Shown: positions 19,486 through 31,098, counted from the stretch's first letter. The stretch: DNA of 64,000 bases from Anniella stebbinsi (GCA_029215795.1 JARDYH010000001.1:230791654-230855653); one strand, 5' to 3'. The notes: generated by a model from the letters alone, not told the origin. Made by a program: numbers and translations.

Positions 19486-19795
19486 TGGCAGGGGGAGGCA
19501 ACCTTTGGGGCCATGGGCACATTTAGCAATATCCTGGGTGCCACCACAAAATGGCTGCCATGGAAGCTGTGGAAAAGACCTGCCCCAAAGACTAAGGGCA
19601 AGGCAGAGGTGGGGTCTGGGCCCCACCTCCCTAAAATACCCCTTTGAACCCACAGATTTCAACACCAACAGAAGCCTATTTCACAGCAACCCCAGCTGCC
19701 AGTAAGAAAATGCATTGTTGTTGTTGTTGCTGTTGCTGTTGCTGCTGCTGCTATTGAGTGGGAGGGGTAGGACAACTTGGCAGGCACCAAAAAAA
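19486..19795. mobile_element. Probable hAT-type element remnant
   Basis: GGCAGGGGGAGGCAACCTTT, CCATGGGCACATTT and CACAAAATGGCTGCCATGG resemble a reptile non-autonomous hAT family whose ends read CAGGGGTAGGCAACC. A GGCAGGCACC segment near 19778 could be the other part. The element is broken by the triplet repeat at 19715-19753, and no duplication was found. Confidence 0.4.
19715..19753 (+). repeat. (TTG/CTG)n triplet microsatellite
   Basis: About 13 triplets of TTG and CTG, interrupted once by CTA. The leucine-rich open frame at 19715-19963 starts in it and is an artefact. Confidence 0.95.
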
Positions 19796-21196
19796 GAGAA
19801 TGGATGCCACATTGCCTATGCCTGGACTAAAGAGACACTTTGTGAATCTGGTAGGATTCCACCCAATCTTTTGGCCCAAACTAGACAATTGTCTCATTCT
19901 TCTCTCCACACATCAGGCTACTTCTTTCCACTATTTAAAATGGGGGGGATAGGTGTTAAATAAATATTTGAGCTGCTGTAGTTAAAAAGCAGTACACAAA
20001 TATTGAAAATAAACAAATAAATGCATGTTAAAATTTATCATATCCTCCTTTTGATTTAGGAAAGCTAGGAGTGGCCTACAAAGGACGCCTAGGCCCATAT
20101 AGGCTTCAATTGGGCTTACACCAACACAACATCCTTCCAGACTCCTTACAGGCCCTGTTTGATGGTATGGGTAGACTGGACTAGGCATCAGGCCCAATTC
20201 ATTCAAATTGCTATTGTGCCCCAGGACCAAGCTAGATGAGACAACAGAGATTGCAGTCACATATACTGCATCTTCTGTTGAAAGTTTTGTAATGGTAGCC
20301 TGTGTGGGTGTGGTTTGAATTGGGACTGTGGCGCTGGGAAATGGGCAGGTCTAAGACATCACTCCTGTGCATGACAAAAAGAACAGTTTCTATATCAAAT
20401 GCACAAGAGATCTTGCCCCCTCACTTTGAGCTTGGAATGCAGACTGTTGTAGTTGGAGCAGGTACATGCATGTATTACTGCTGTGTTCAGAAGTAAATAG
20501 AATGTACTTCCAAACTTTTCAAAGCCCCAGTTGGGATCTGTTCTGATAGCGTTGCACTCTGTGATAAATCTATAAATCTTTGAGTATCCTAAGGAGCTAT
20601 ATAGTTTCAAGTCCTGCTCTACAAAGTCATGAGGTGACATTGGGTGAAAGCCACCTTTGATGGAGTTACTGGAGTGGACATATTTGTAGGTACGGAACAG
20701 GAAATCTAAGATGAACAAAACTACTCACATCTGCAGGGTCATTTCTCTAGGGATCTTGTGTTGACCTTGCTTCCCACAAAATGCAAAGGAAGATGAGGTC
20801 CTCGCTTCTTGCAAATAGTGCTTGCCATTAAACTTTTGTAGGGAGTAATCCTTTCTTGTCATTCGTCATGTTTTTTTCCCCTAGTACGGGAGTGAGATAA
20901 TGAACTATAAAATTCTCTGTGAGGTAGTAAGAAGGCGAACTAATCTAAGAGCCCCTTCATCTTCAGAGTGAGCCCTTGATTATGTCAGGTGGGGAGTTGC
21001 AACAGACTCTGAGCAGCTAGGAATGTATGGGAAATATCAGTCAATAACCTTTACTTCACCCTTTTGAAGGAAGTTAAGAGAATAACTCTTCCTTCCTCTG
21101 CTCTGACAAGAGGTTATTAGATAGAAAGGAAGGAAATGAGTTCAGATTGTCACCTGCTCTGCAGAGTGCCAGAAATTCAGTCAAAGACATGTTGAT
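19796..21196. other. Unassigned stretch, possible LINE tail at start
   Basis: At 19950-20020, GAGCTGCTGTAG and AAGCAGTACACAAATATTG followed by AAATAAACAAATAAAT could be a plus-strand LINE 3' tail (low confidence). The rest, 20030-21196, has no supported feature. A run of 14 G residues ends the stretch at 21197-21210. Confidence 0.35.
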
Positions 21197-21380
21197 GGGG
21201 GGGGGGGGGGCTGACGGATCCAGGAAATGAATCAAAAGAAGAAAAATGGAACACGGGTATGCTCTATCACCTGGTGACTCTCCAGCAACACCTGGAAAGT
21301 CTTAGTTTACTCTGAACCTTATTCTGCAACTTCATCCACCACAGGAACACTAAGTATATTACAAGCCTTCTTAGCATCTT

Positions 21381-21441
<61 letters not shown>
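21381..21441 (+). repeat. Compound (AC)n(AT)n microsatellite
   Basis: About 12 AC units run into about 18 AT units. Such junctions are slippage-prone. The tyrosine- and isoleucine-rich frame at 21267-21551 is only this array read through. Confidence 0.97.
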
Positions 21442-21443
<2 letters not shown>

Positions 21444-21465
21444 CTCCCAGTAAAATAAAGAATAG

Positions 21466-21466
<1 letters not shown>

Positions 21467-21507
<41 letters not shown>

Positions 21508-22085
21508 TTATTTCTTACCTGCCTCTCCATTTGGATCAAGGCGGGGAACAACAGTAATTATAAAACACGATAAAATACATAAAACTGATTAAAAACATGG
21601 CAAACATTATAAAAATAGCAATAAAACATCCTAAAAACATCCTAAAAATATTCTAAAATTCCACTGGATATGCCTGCCGGAAAAGACCAGTCTTTATAGC
21701 TTTCTTAAATTCTAAAAGACTGTTAAGTTGACGAGTCTCCTCTGGCAGGTCATTCCACAGTCTGGGAGCACCAGAAGAGAAGGTCCTCTGGGTAACAGTT
21801 GTCAGCCTCGTCTTGGCCGATTGTAGTAAGTTTTTCCCAGAAAACCTGAGTGTGCAGGGCGGATTGTATGGGAGAAGGCGACCCCGCAGGTAACCTGGCC
21901 CCAAACCATGTGGGGCTTTAATGATAATGACCAACGCTTTGTACTTCGCCCGGAAACTAATTGGCAGCCAGTGGAGCAATTTTAAAGCTGGCATAATATG
22001 GTCACCCCTAGGTGTATCGGTGACCAACCTGGCTGCCATATTTTGAACTAGTTGAAGTTTCCGGACTAGGCATACCTGTGCAATG
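21467..22085 (-). mobile_element. L2-type LINE: ORF2 C-terminus and 3' end with (ATT)n tail
   Basis: On the minus strand, 22039-21653 encodes ORF2 C-terminal motifs: LKLLHWLPISFRAKYKALV, GLGPGYLRGRL, RLWNDLPEETRQLNSLLEF and a stop after LFRQAYPVEF. A 3' UTR follows and the tail is an (AAT)n array at 21467-21505. The 3' UTR and tail differ from the GGGCGG-stem L2s, so this is a distinct subfamily. Only the last part of ORF2 is present; the endonuclease and reverse transcriptase are missing. Confidence 0.88.
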
Positions 22086-22245
22086 TCTTTCGGTTATTAC
22101 TGATAGGAGCCCTCCATTTGGAAACACCCTACAATGCAATCATGCCAGACAGGCTGGCTTTCCAAATAATAAAAAAGTAGCTGCACTAGTTTTCTCATAA
22201 ATGCTTCTTTGCATTTTCACATTTTGCACGCAAGGATGATCAGGA

Positions 22246-22732
22246 CCAGATCTACACCTTCTGTCAAATCATTACGAATGTGGACTAAAAAGCAGGAAAT
22301 AACACTACAGGCATCATCAGATGAGTGTTTTATTGCACGCTCATTGTTGGCCACTCACAGGTTTTCACGGGTCTCTCTCACAACGTCATCAGCATCCCGC
22401 ATGCCTCCTGCCCCTTCTAGCCTTCTTCGCGTGACAAAAAAAACCACCCCAGTAAGTCTGACTTATTTTTTGAGATGGAACTTGTCGCTATCTCCTGCTG
22501 TGTGCCGGAGAAGCAGCACAACAAAACGGCCCACTGAATGGGCCACGTGCACGTTGTTTATTTCCTCTTTTGAAAGAAGAAGTAATGAGTAGTGTGGGCG
22601 GAGAAGTGACAGTAAGGAAACGTGATCCCCCCATGTGATGACGCTCTATGAAAGCAGTATATGGAATGTGGATTGTACCCCAACAGTTATCACTGCACTT
22701 CAATACCACTATAAAGCAATAGTGTAGATCAG
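22246..22732. mobile_element. Longer TIR element related to the GATCTACAC MITEs
   Basis: CCAGATCTACAC at the left and GTGTAGATCAGA at the right are inverted ends. The last 90 bp (AGCAGTATATGGAATGTGG, CCCCAACAGTTATCACTG, AAAGCAATAGTGTAG) match the 126-bp MITE at 23759-23884. The interior 300 bp are not in the short MITEs and contain no recognised transposase. No duplication of the target was seen. Confidence 0.5.
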
Positions 22733-23034
22733 ATGTCACTGCACCACAGAGGGCTTCACAGATGAGGCAAAATGAAGCTGGAGTGAGAAGGCACAAGATA
22801 GCTATTCCAGAGTATTCGCCAGTTCTCCAGCACAGATTTTCAGGGGTCACTATGGGCTGTGGGCAAGGAGAGAATAATTAAAAATGGCCTTTTGAGAGTA
22901 GCAATGTTCTGTGATCCAACTCAATACGTATGATAAGTCGCAATTCCCCTTTTGCTTATCTTGGGAAAATAAGATGAAGGATCAAATTGATCCTTTTTCT
23001 CTGTTTCTCTTTCTTTCTCTCTCAGGCAATGTTT

Positions 23035-23470
23035 ACATGGTGGATTTGTCCCTGGGTCATCCCTGTGCGTCCAAATGACGCACAAGGGATCCTGGGAGCA
23101 AGCAGGGACAACCCCTCCATTGTCCCAGGATAACTGGTTTTCTCCATGGTCCCGGGATCACCGTGGTTTTCACCATGGGCGGTGTGGTTTCCCATCCTGC
23201 TTTCTTCCCTCCTACCCATGAGTAGCAGGGGTCAGCAAGAGGGAAGGAGCCGGTCTGGGGGGAGTCCAGGGACATCGGGGGGTGGGGTGGGATCGGAGCT
23301 TCTTCTTTTTTTTTTAACTTACTTTTCAGTGGAGCACAATTGCACTCCCAGATCCTGTTACTTAAATAAAAAGAAGAAGGTGCCCGCGACATCCCTGTTT
23401 GTTTCCGGGGTGTTGCGCTGGCGTTTGTACGCTGGGGGATTGTCCCTCCTCCCTCCCCCTACACCCTTAG
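23035..23470. repeat. GC-rich repeat-like block
   Basis: GTCCCTGGGTCATCC, GGGACAACCCC, ATTGTCCCAGGATAAC and, at the far end, GGATTGTCCCTCC are recurring GTCCC-type motifs in both orientations, suggesting a palindromic element. It contains open frames on both strands that I do not support as genes. 22733-23034 before it is unassigned. Confidence 0.35.
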
Positions 23471-23727
23471 CTGTAGAAAGGGCCTCAGAAGTAGAAGACC
23501 TACTTCACTCATCTTGGAGATGTAGTCGTCAGAATTGCTTCTTAACTTAAAAGATTTCTTTTGCAAGATGAGAATGCTTTAAACACAAGCTGCCTTTAAT
23601 TCCTATACAACAGTTTGAAATCTAGTTTGGGACTCTAATCTGACCACACTGTCTCCCTTTAGGCTTTGGCAGATGTGGCAGAGCATTGTAGAGCACAATG
23701 TTATCTCCTCATGCATATATTTTGAAT

Positions 23728-23758
23728 ACACACACACATACACACACACACACACACA
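23728..23758 (+). repeat. (AC)n microsatellite
   Basis: An AC array with one ATA interruption directly abuts the MITE at 23759. Confidence 0.95.
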
Positions 23759-23884
23759 GCCTATCTACACCAAGCAGGATACAACACTTTGAAAACTGTA
23801 TATGGAGTGTGTCCTGGGCCCCAACAGTTGTCACTACTGTTATAAACCGTTTTAAACCATTTTAAAGCAGTAGTGTAGATAGGC
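23759..23884. mobile_element. 126-bp TIR MITE (TCTACAC family)
   Basis: GCCTATCTACAC and GTGTAGATAGGC are perfect 12-bp inverted ends. The interior carries ACACTTTGAAAACTGTATAT, CCCCAACAGTTGTCACTACT and two TTTTAAA segments. Homologues lie at 33845-33981 and 59413-59543, both in the opposite orientation. The superfamily is uncertain. Confidence 0.75.
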
Positions 23885-24268
23885 TCACAGAGTCACAAAT
23901 ATGCAGTCTAAAACTAAAAGTCCTTTGTAAGAATGCCAGAGGCAGGTGAAGGAAGGCAGCCCAAGTGAGGGAATGCCAAAGCCATTGCGCAGCTAGAGAA
24001 ACTATCACCTTTAACAGAAAAATATTTCTTGCTCGCATTCTGTGAGCCTACAGGAAGTTTCTGTATGATAAGGAGCTGAAAGAGAACCAAGGCAATATTT
24101 GTTTAAAATGCCTTCATATCTTATCAGTTTCAGCTATCTTTTGCTGCAGGATTCAACTTTTCAAGAGCTGTCAAGACAAAATGTGCTGAGATTTGTATAA
24201 ACGAAATGAAAGGGGTGTGAAAAGGAAAGATTCTTTTCCTTTCTTGGGCTTTGTACTCTATGTGGGGA

Positions 24269-24300
24269 GAGGTGAGGCAAATAGGAGGTGAGGCAAATAG
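24269..24300 (+). repeat. Two-copy 16-bp tandem repeat
   Basis: GAGGTGAGGCAAATAG is repeated exactly once (24269-24284, 24285-24300). The preceding 23885-24268 is unassigned. Confidence 0.95.
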
Positions 24301-24483
24301 GAAGCTGCCAGAATGGTTTCTTTGTATGCATGTGGTACATCGGTAGATGGTGATTTGTGGATTGTCCGCTTGGGCAGTCCCAATATTTTTAGTGAGCTCT
24401 GTATTTCAGAGCATTCAATGTGGTATTATGGATTCATGCATATAGGCTCTTTGTCAATGTGCAAGCTATTTGACAGTACTAGC

Positions 24484-24725
24484 TATATTTATTTATTTAC
24501 AAAATTTATAGAAGGCTCTATATCTGGCAAGATTCCTGAGCGGTGAATAACAACAAGAGTCACAACACAGAAAAAAACCTATTTAAAATCACATTATGCC
24601 AATAAAACCAATAGAAGTTTGGCTGGGCATTCAGGAAAAACTTGTTTAAATGAAAATGCTTTTAATAGGTGCCAAAAACAAAGCCACCTCGGCACCTGCT
24701 TAACTTCAGCTGGAGGAGCCAATAA
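24484..24725 (-). mobile_element. LINE 3' end, third tail type
   Basis: On the minus strand the segment encodes an ORF2-terminus-like string (LKAFSFKQVFPECPAKL), then a 3' UTR, a stem around CCGCTCAGGAATC and AGAGCCTTCTATAAA, and an (AAAT)n tail. This is the layout of CR1/L2-group 3' ends, with a different terminal hairpin. Confidence 0.6.
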
Positions 24726-25020
24726 ACTAAACTCTGTTTTCAAAGTGGACTCCAAATGGACTGCAGGTCCAAATGGAACCTACCTGGAATGGCTCATGTG
24801 ATGACCTCAGTGACTCGCAATTGATTTTCTCCTCAGGGCAGATATAGGTTATGCTGAGAGACTTGTTCAAGGCCAAAGAGCTGATTGGCTGATGAGAAAG
24901 GCCTGGCACTCACACATACAAGATGCATTAATGCTCTAACCCAGCCTTCCCCACTCTAGTGCCTCCAGGTGGTTGGACCTGGAGGTTGATGTATCTGTCT
25001 ATAATGTGGCCAGACTCCTC

Positions 25021-25505
25021 TGTTGCGATTTGAAGCCAGGAAAGTATGACTCTGAGCTTCTTCAGGAGTGGAGCACTTTAGCTTGGCAACGGGGAAATTA
25101 AAATGACAAAGGGCCTTGGCTCGGTCACCTGGAAGGCCAGGAAGAGCTGGCTTATCTCAAGCCATAAACTTCAAGGCTGAATGAGGGAGGTGTGAAAGGC
25201 GAAGGAATCTGGCGCAGAGAGGGGAGGGGGGATGGCCAGAGGAGGAATAAAGCCAGGAACAGCTTAGTGGGTCTTTGATGGACAAGAAGTGGCCAAGAGG
25301 CCAGGTCTGGCTGGGGTAACTGAACTTTTATTGTCTCTTATTATTAGCATGCTGGGTCTTGTTGTAGATTTTGGAATTTCAGACTACTTAACCTGCTCTT
25401 AATCTAATAAAGTCTTATATCTCAATTAAGTTGAGTCTTGTTTTGATTCTCTGCATTCTGCACACTTCTGCCAGGAGATTGGCCCCAGGGCATTTCTCCG
25501 TTACA
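25021..25505 (+). mobile_element. LTR-like segment, possible solo LTR
   Basis: The segment starts TGTTGCGATT and ends CTCCGTTACA, loosely inverted TGT/ACA ends. It has AATAAA at 25244-25249 and 25406-25411, the second followed by a T-rich and GT-rich region of about 95 bases that would fit R-U5. The roughly 485-bp length is typical of vertebrate retroviral LTRs. No target-site duplication or internal region was seen, so this remains tentative. A fragment resembling the CAGCCTTCCCCA MITE end lies at 24945-24957. Confidence 0.4.
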
Positions 25506-26038
25506 CACCCAACATCTAAGCTGTTGAGTTTAAGAATGTGAGTGAATCAACACATTAACTGAAGCATGGGCCTTATTGTGAGGCCTCTGAATTCTCTGAG
25601 CTAAAGTGGAAATTCCACACAGTCGCCTTGGTATACCTTCTTTGCTTTCATCTTATTGCTGCTTCAAGGTAGAAGGATCTTTTCAAGAGCTGCTGCCATG
25701 AAGCTTCACCTGCCATTACAATGCAGGGTCACTTGGTTCTCTGTCTGACAGTTCCCATTACAAGTCTGTTCCTTTGTGGGTTGAGTCATCTAAGGCAGTT
25801 ATTGAGTTTCCCCACCTGATTCCACACAAAGTTTAAATTGGTTGCCATGGCCTCTAGGCCAAGCCCAAGTTATCTTTGCTAACATATTTTTACCCATATG
25901 GGAGGCTCTTTTTTTAATAGCACACAAGCACAATCAATCTTTTAATTAAAAGACAGGGTTGTTCTCTAGACACACATCTGAATTTTTTTGTTTCAACCAC
26001 TGCTGGTGGCCAAATCAGTGCTCTTGCTTCTGTCAATT

Positions 26039-26075
<37 letters not shown>

Positions 26076-26524
26076 CTCTGAGTAGATACAAGGCATTCAC
26101 AATGCTGTCTCAGCTGTTAGGAATTTTGAGCATGGGGTGAATGCTACACACGCAGTTCTAGAGTAAACCCCTTCTGGCTGTCTTTAGTCTGCATGAGTTT
26201 TGAAACAATGGCCCCATTTTTCTTAATGCTATTATTTCTCAGCAATCAAGATTTTTAATCGGCCTCTCTCTCCGTATCCGGAAAATAATGCCTTCATTGT
26301 GGTAAGCGGCATAAGGCTCCTTCAAGCTTGAAAGTATCTAAGTTCTGGATGTTGGAAAATGTCCATGCACCCTCAACCAGAGTAGAGATGCTTATGCAAT
26401 TTGACCTTTGTGGATTCTGTTATCAATTGAACTGATCTATACCTTCAACCAGGACTTAAGTTATCTGCTGGCTTTCACACTTCCCAATTATTCTGATGCA
26501 GTTATGGGCTGAGAAAAGAGAAGA
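25506..26524. other. Unassigned stretch with an (AG)n microsatellite
   Basis: An AG array lies at 26041-26074. Otherwise nothing is supported. The 26200-26300 part looks like complex, unique sequence and might be a conserved non-coding segment, which cannot be judged from one genome. Confidence 0.4.
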
Positions 26525-26770
26525 GAGAATTAAAATACATTTTAAAATTGAAATTTTGAGAGACAATACTTAGAAATATGGATTTTGAGAACTAATATGT
26601 CGAAAAATACACATATGCATTTAAATGTGAGGTTTTGTGCACATGTGTTTGTGTGTATGTTTTTTTAAAACACACACACACTAATATGGAAACAGGAAAG
26701 AATGGCCTTAAGGGTGAACACATGCAAAAGTTGCATGGAGTGGAAATAGACTGATTCACCCACTCCTAAT
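26525..26770. repeat. AT-rich degenerate repeat
   Basis: Motifs such as AAAATACACATATGCATTTA and TTTTGTGCACATGTG recall 2120-2335 and 52615-52927. It contains a (CA)-rich run at about 26670-26680. Confidence 0.35.
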
Positions 26771-26839
26771 CTGGAGCTCCCCATATACTGTGAGGTTCAA
26801 GTGAACTTCTGTGTGCAGTCTAGGGAAAAGGAGGGCTGG

Positions 26840-26897
26840 AAGAGACAGATCTTGGTCTGATCCAGCAGGGCTCTTCTTATATTCTATATCAACAGAC
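26840..26897 (+). mobile_element. CR1-like LINE 3' terminal fragment
   Basis: CTTGGTCTGATCCAGCAGGG followed by CTCTTCTTATATTCTATA is the standard end of a CR1-like family common in reptile DNA. Only about 60 bp are present. Confidence 0.6.
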
Positions 26898-27719
26898 ACA
26901 TGTCAAGATCTGCTTCTTCCTTTGAAATGAATGGGATATCAAACCACTGGATCCAGGTAAAGAGGTTTCATTGTTAAACTTCCAAGGTAAGAATTCTGGA
27001 CAATTACTAAGCAAACAATATCTGCAGAGATCTCTGCAATCCATTATTTATGGTATGCCATCAGTTTCTAGTTTATAAAAAGGGGCTGGGTGATGCAGGG
27101 CTGATATCATATTGTGTGAGTTTGCCAAATACACAAAACAGCCATATGGTGAGAAATTAGCTCCATGTTCAGCTGAGTTAGGTCCAATTTTAGCCATGTG
27201 AAAATACGCTTTTTATTGTAAAGATGTATAATTGGCAAAAGGCTCTTTTCATTCTGATGCTAGATTACTCTTACGTTGTTCCATTAGTGTCTAGAAGGAA
27301 AGTATCACAGGGTGGAGATGGCCGATCCATCTTCATCCTGCCAGAAACTCTCTAGCACTCGGCTTCATCTTTCCTTTTCATTCACTTTGAATTCTTTACT
27401 CTAGTCAAGGTCAGATAAACCCTATGATTGACTGCAACCTATATGGACATTACTTACGTGACCTTCCTGAGTTTACTTTCTGTATGCCAAGATAAAACAG
27501 TGGGGGCCTTGGGCACATAAAGAACTGCTGCCACACAAAAATTCAATAAAGCTTGAAGCCAAACGGCTTTTGAAGTGGCATAAGGTGGTTCACCAGGACC
27601 AGGAATGCTTTTTGGTCCTGAAATGAAATTGACATGAGAAATGGAGGCTGCAGCATGCATTTATTATTTTAGCTATTTCAGTTCTTTTTTAATGGGACTT
27701 TACAAAAATACTTTTAGCA
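26898..27719. other. Unassigned stretch
   Basis: No recognised element. The minus-strand open frame at 27454-27660 has no known motif. Confidence 0.45.
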
Positions 27720-28180
27720 TAGAAAAAAGGTGAGCAAGAGGGAACATGATGGAGATGTATAAAATTATGCATGGTGAATCCAAGGTAGTTCAATGAAGGT
27801 GAATGGTCGGAGATTCAGGACAGAAAACAGGAGTCCTTCTTCACACAGCGTGTGATTAAACTGTGGGATTCACTACCTCATGATGTGGTGATGATCACCA
27901 ACATGGACAGCTTTAAAGGGGGATTTGACAAGTTTATGGAGAATAAGGCTCTCAGTGACTACTAGTTATGATGGCTATGAATTACCTCCAGTACCAGAAG
28001 CACTGTGCCCCTGAATACCAGTTGTTGGGTTACATGAATGGGAGAGGGTACCACAAGCAGGACTATTATCTCCTGCTTTTGGACTTCCCATAGACATCTG
28101 GTTGGCCACTGTGCAAACAGGATGCTGGACTAGATAGGACTTTGGACTTATCCATACAACTTCTTACATTCTTATACTTC
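27720..28180 (+). mobile_element. CR1-like LINE: ORF2 end and 3' UTR
   Basis: The plus strand reads, with a frameshift, MYKIMHGE early on and then FFTQRVIKLWDSLPHDVV, a motif typical of the C-terminus of ORF2 in the CR1/jockey group, ending DKFMENKALSDY and a stop at about 27963. A 3' UTR follows, with TGGTTGGCCACTGTG and GGATGCTGGACTAGATAGG near the end and a tail-like TTACATTCTTATA. The reverse transcriptase core is absent. Confidence 0.75.
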
Positions 28181-29423
28181 TCCCCAAACATTGGGGTGAG
28201 ACAGGCCAGAAATGTAAACAGACAAACGTGCATACATAAATACATGTAAATAAATCTGGCAGCCATTTTCTTAAAAGTGAGGGAAACCAGGAGCCTCTGT
28301 ATTACAGGATATTTTCTTTTAATAAATCACTTCATTTTCTTTTTAAAATACTGAAATGTACTAAAATGCACAGATCAGAATAATCATGCATCAGTAGAAT
28401 GATGTTCTGTTGTTGTTGTTGTTGTTGTTGTTGTTATTTCATTTATACACTTTAGTCATTGCTGGTTCTGCACTGGTGATACAGTTTTTCACTTCTATTT
28501 GCACTAACATCCAAAAATTTTACTCTTGGATTTGTGAATGCATCAAGTGTTCTACAGCTACTTTTTGTGCAACTAGCCTACTATGACTTAGTAGAAAATA
28601 AGATTTCCTTTACACAAGCTATCTATTGTTTATAAGTCTACAGACATCACATTCTTGTCTCTAAGTAGTTATTCATCATTCGTCACTGCTTTGCTCCCTC
28701 TATGATATTCTCACGCAGTTGTTCCCGGCTTCTGGATGCATGCTTAGACTTATCTCACAATCTAGATTCCACAAAGATTGTCCTGGTGGTCAGGAACTAG
28801 GAGATCAAATAGATGGCTCTTAGAAAGCATTTAAACTTTATTGTTGGTCAGAAGACCATATACAAAAGGAATTACTGAACAGAGAGGTTTAAGAGGAGAA
28901 AGAAGTGGGCTATCTTGTGAATCTATACTTTAGATCACATTTTAAGGTTTTCAGGGTAGTTTTGATAGGAGCACTTTTCTTTGAGGTTCCATGAAAAATC
29001 TGCTTATTCTCCAGTTCAATGAAGAATGGTAGATAAGCAGCAGATGGCAAGACTGTGTTATTCCCATGAGAAGATCAGTGCTTACTCTAGAGACTAACTA
29101 TGCTCAACCTCTGCTGCCAGTATCCAAGATACCCAGTTCTCTACTTTTTATATTTTGCCTCTTCCTCCTAGGATTTTAACTTCAGGGCTTTTCTACATGA
29201 ACTATGTTGCACACTCATGACTGGTAGTGGGTCCTTTACATGACGTCATCAACCTCCAGGATGTCTCCCATGTTTTCCCCCCTTTATCCCACTTTCAAAA
29301 AGATGGACATAACACAAAAAGGGAAGTTATTCTGATCTACTGGCTGTGTGAAATGCCAGCATAGCTCTATAATGACAGTGCCATCTACTGGCTGTAAACT
29401 TAAACACACAGAAACAATTCAGG
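28181..29423. other. Unassigned stretch with a (TTG)n microsatellite
   Basis: A (TTG)n array lies at 28409-28436 and may be the tail of a decayed LINE read on the minus strand (it is followed by TTATTTCATTTATACAC). The rest shows nothing I can support. Confidence 0.4.
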
Positions 29424-29612
29424 GGAAGGGCTATAGCTCAGAGATAGACCATATGCTTTGCCTGCCGAAGGTCCCAGGTTTAGTCCTGATATCTCCAGGT
29501 AGGGCTGCTGGGAGGAACCCTGTCTGAAACCTGAAAGCGGCACTGGCAGTCAGTCTCAACAATACTGAACTAGGTGGAACAATGGTCTGAGTCAGAATAA
29601 GGTGGCTTACTA
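29424..29612 (+). mobile_element. tRNA-derived SINE
   Basis: The head resembles a tRNA gene: GGGCTATAGCTCAGAGATAG fits box A and GGTCCCAGGTTTAGTCC (29470-29486) fits box B of an RNA polymerase III promoter. The body continues past tRNA length with CCAGGTAGGGCTGCTGGGAG and CCTGTCTGAAACC, and ends TGGTCTGAGTCAGAATAAGG, a common reptile SINE ending. Box substitutions suggest an old copy. Confidence 0.8.
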
Positions 29613-29729
29613 TGCAATCCTAACTGCATTTTTGTACATTTTGTGCTTTGAGGACAAAATGTACTCAAAGCATAGGTATGAAGGATACAGATTCCATAAC
29701 TTTAGTAAAGTCACCAGATTACATGTTTA

Positions 29730-29818
29730 GGCTGCGTTCCTATATACACTTACCTGGGAGTAAGCCCCATTAAACTCAATGGGGCTTACTTATGAGTAGA
29801 CATGCATAGGCTTGCAGC
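29730..29818. repeat. Short palindromic GCAATCCTA-type MITE
   Basis: GGCTGCGTTCCTATA at the left and TGCATAGGCTTGCAGC at the right are inverted ends, with GGGAGTAAGCCCCATT and AATGGGGCTTACTTA as a strong internal inverted pair. This is the clearest copy of the family. Confidence 0.7.
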
Positions 29819-29997
29819 ATTAATTGCTCCCATTAGTCAGTCCTTTCTGCCCTGAATTGCCTGTAGCTCCAAAGAACTGGCAGTAATATGATTGTAACAA
29901 TAGATGCTGTTGCTGATGAGGGTCACTGACTGTGGCTGGGACTATTGGATCTATACTGACTTGAAATGTGTTAAAATATGTTAAGCAACATGCTATA

Positions 29998-30027
29998 CAT
30001 ATATATATATATATATTATATATATAT
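29998..30027 (+). repeat. (AT)n microsatellite
   Basis: About 15 AT units with a phase slip in the middle. The surrounding 29819-30445 is otherwise unassigned. Confidence 0.9.
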
Positions 30028-30445
30028 GCTTAAATTGGTATGCACTGAAATGACTCTAATGTGGTATCCCATATTCTGCACTTAAATTAGCTGTTAGAAT
30101 GAGTTAGTCACCCATATTGCTCAACCTTACATTAATTCTTATTTGGTTCCGTGGTTCATTAGGAGTTGCTAATGTGTCTTATTGCTGCTGCTTTATTAAA
30201 TTGCCACAATTTTTTTTAAAAAGCAACTTAATTGGCTTATCTCTCTTGATGATTATAGACTTAGTTGAACATGATTTGACACCCACCCACCCTTTATGAA
30301 TATATAGCCCAGGTTAAACAGGTGACAGAATCTAGCTGTTCAATAGCACTATACAAAAAAGGGTTGATCTTTTGAATATGCCCAGTTTAGCTTTGACAAT
30401 GTCTCAAATGAACCTTAGGCCTTGAACTAGATTTAATACTTAAGG

Positions 30446-30765
30446 TAGGGTGACCAGATAAAATCCAGGTCAGGGCTCCTGTAACTTTAACAGTTGTAGA
30501 GAAAAGGGGATTTCAGCCAGTGTCATTTGTATGCAATTAGTTCCTGGTGAAATTCCCTCTTCATCACAACCGTTAAAGGTGCAGGGGCCCTGTCTTCTTT
30601 TGTATATGGTCACTCTAGTATAGTGCCTGCACCTTTAACTGTTGTGATGAAGAGGGAATATCACCAGGAACTAATAGCATACAAATGACACTGGCTGAAA
30701 TTCCCTTTTCTCTACAACTGTTAAAGTTACAGGAGCCCTGACCTGGATTTTATCTGGTCAGCCTA
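30446..30765. mobile_element. hAT-type 320-bp palindromic MITE, copy 2
   Basis: The ends are TAGGGTGACCAGATAAAATC and the complement of TAGGCTGACCAGATAAAATC. A perfect 8-bp duplication ACTTAAGG flanks it (30438-30445, 30766-30773). The off-centre motif reads inverted relative to copies 1 and 8 (TATATGGTCACTCTAGTATA), so this copy is in the opposite orientation. It has exactly the same length, 320 bp, as copies 1 and 8. Confidence 0.93.
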
Positions 30766-30956
30766 ACTTAAGGCTATAAGAAAGGAAAAGTGGAAGATTA
30801 TATGCATCAGGATACAAAGCTTTGAGGGGAAATTTAGCAATGTTAATCAATGGAACTTCACTACTTTTTGCTCATCATGAATGTGAAGTTGAACATTTCT
30901 CACTGAGTACAATGTCTTACATATTTATCTGTTTCAATATGCTGTGAAGGCCTATA

Positions 30957-31098
30957 GGTGGGGTGGGCATTGTGTGGCCTTCCAGATATTTTGGACTACA
31001 ATTCCCATCATCCCTCACCATTGGCTATGGTGACTAGAGCTAATGGTAGTTGTAGGCCAAAACATCTGGAGAGCTACAAGTTGCCTACCCATGGCTTA
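30957..31098. mobile_element. Palindromic MITE, GGACTACAAC-related
   Basis: GTGGGGTGGGCATTGTG at the left and CAAGTTGCCTACCC at the right are inverted ends; CCAGATATTTTGGACTACAA pairs with TTGTAGGCCAAAACATCTGG. The outer ends (GTGGGCA-type) differ from the CAGCCTTCC ends of 58373-58508, so it is a sister family. Confidence 0.65.

Noticed and set aside
21267..21551. Frame with long isoleucine and tyrosine-isoleucine runs, membrane-like
   Set aside because: It is the (AAT)n, (AT)n and (AC)n microsatellites read through; not a transmembrane protein.
23035..23470. GC-rich block as a CpG island or first exon
   Set aside because: GTCCC-type motifs recur in both orientations, pointing to a repeat; CpG density does not look high enough and no exon follows.
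29424..29500. Possible functional tRNA gene
   Set aside because: Box A and B are present but the sequence continues into a SINE body and end, with substitutions that would disrupt a tRNA fold.
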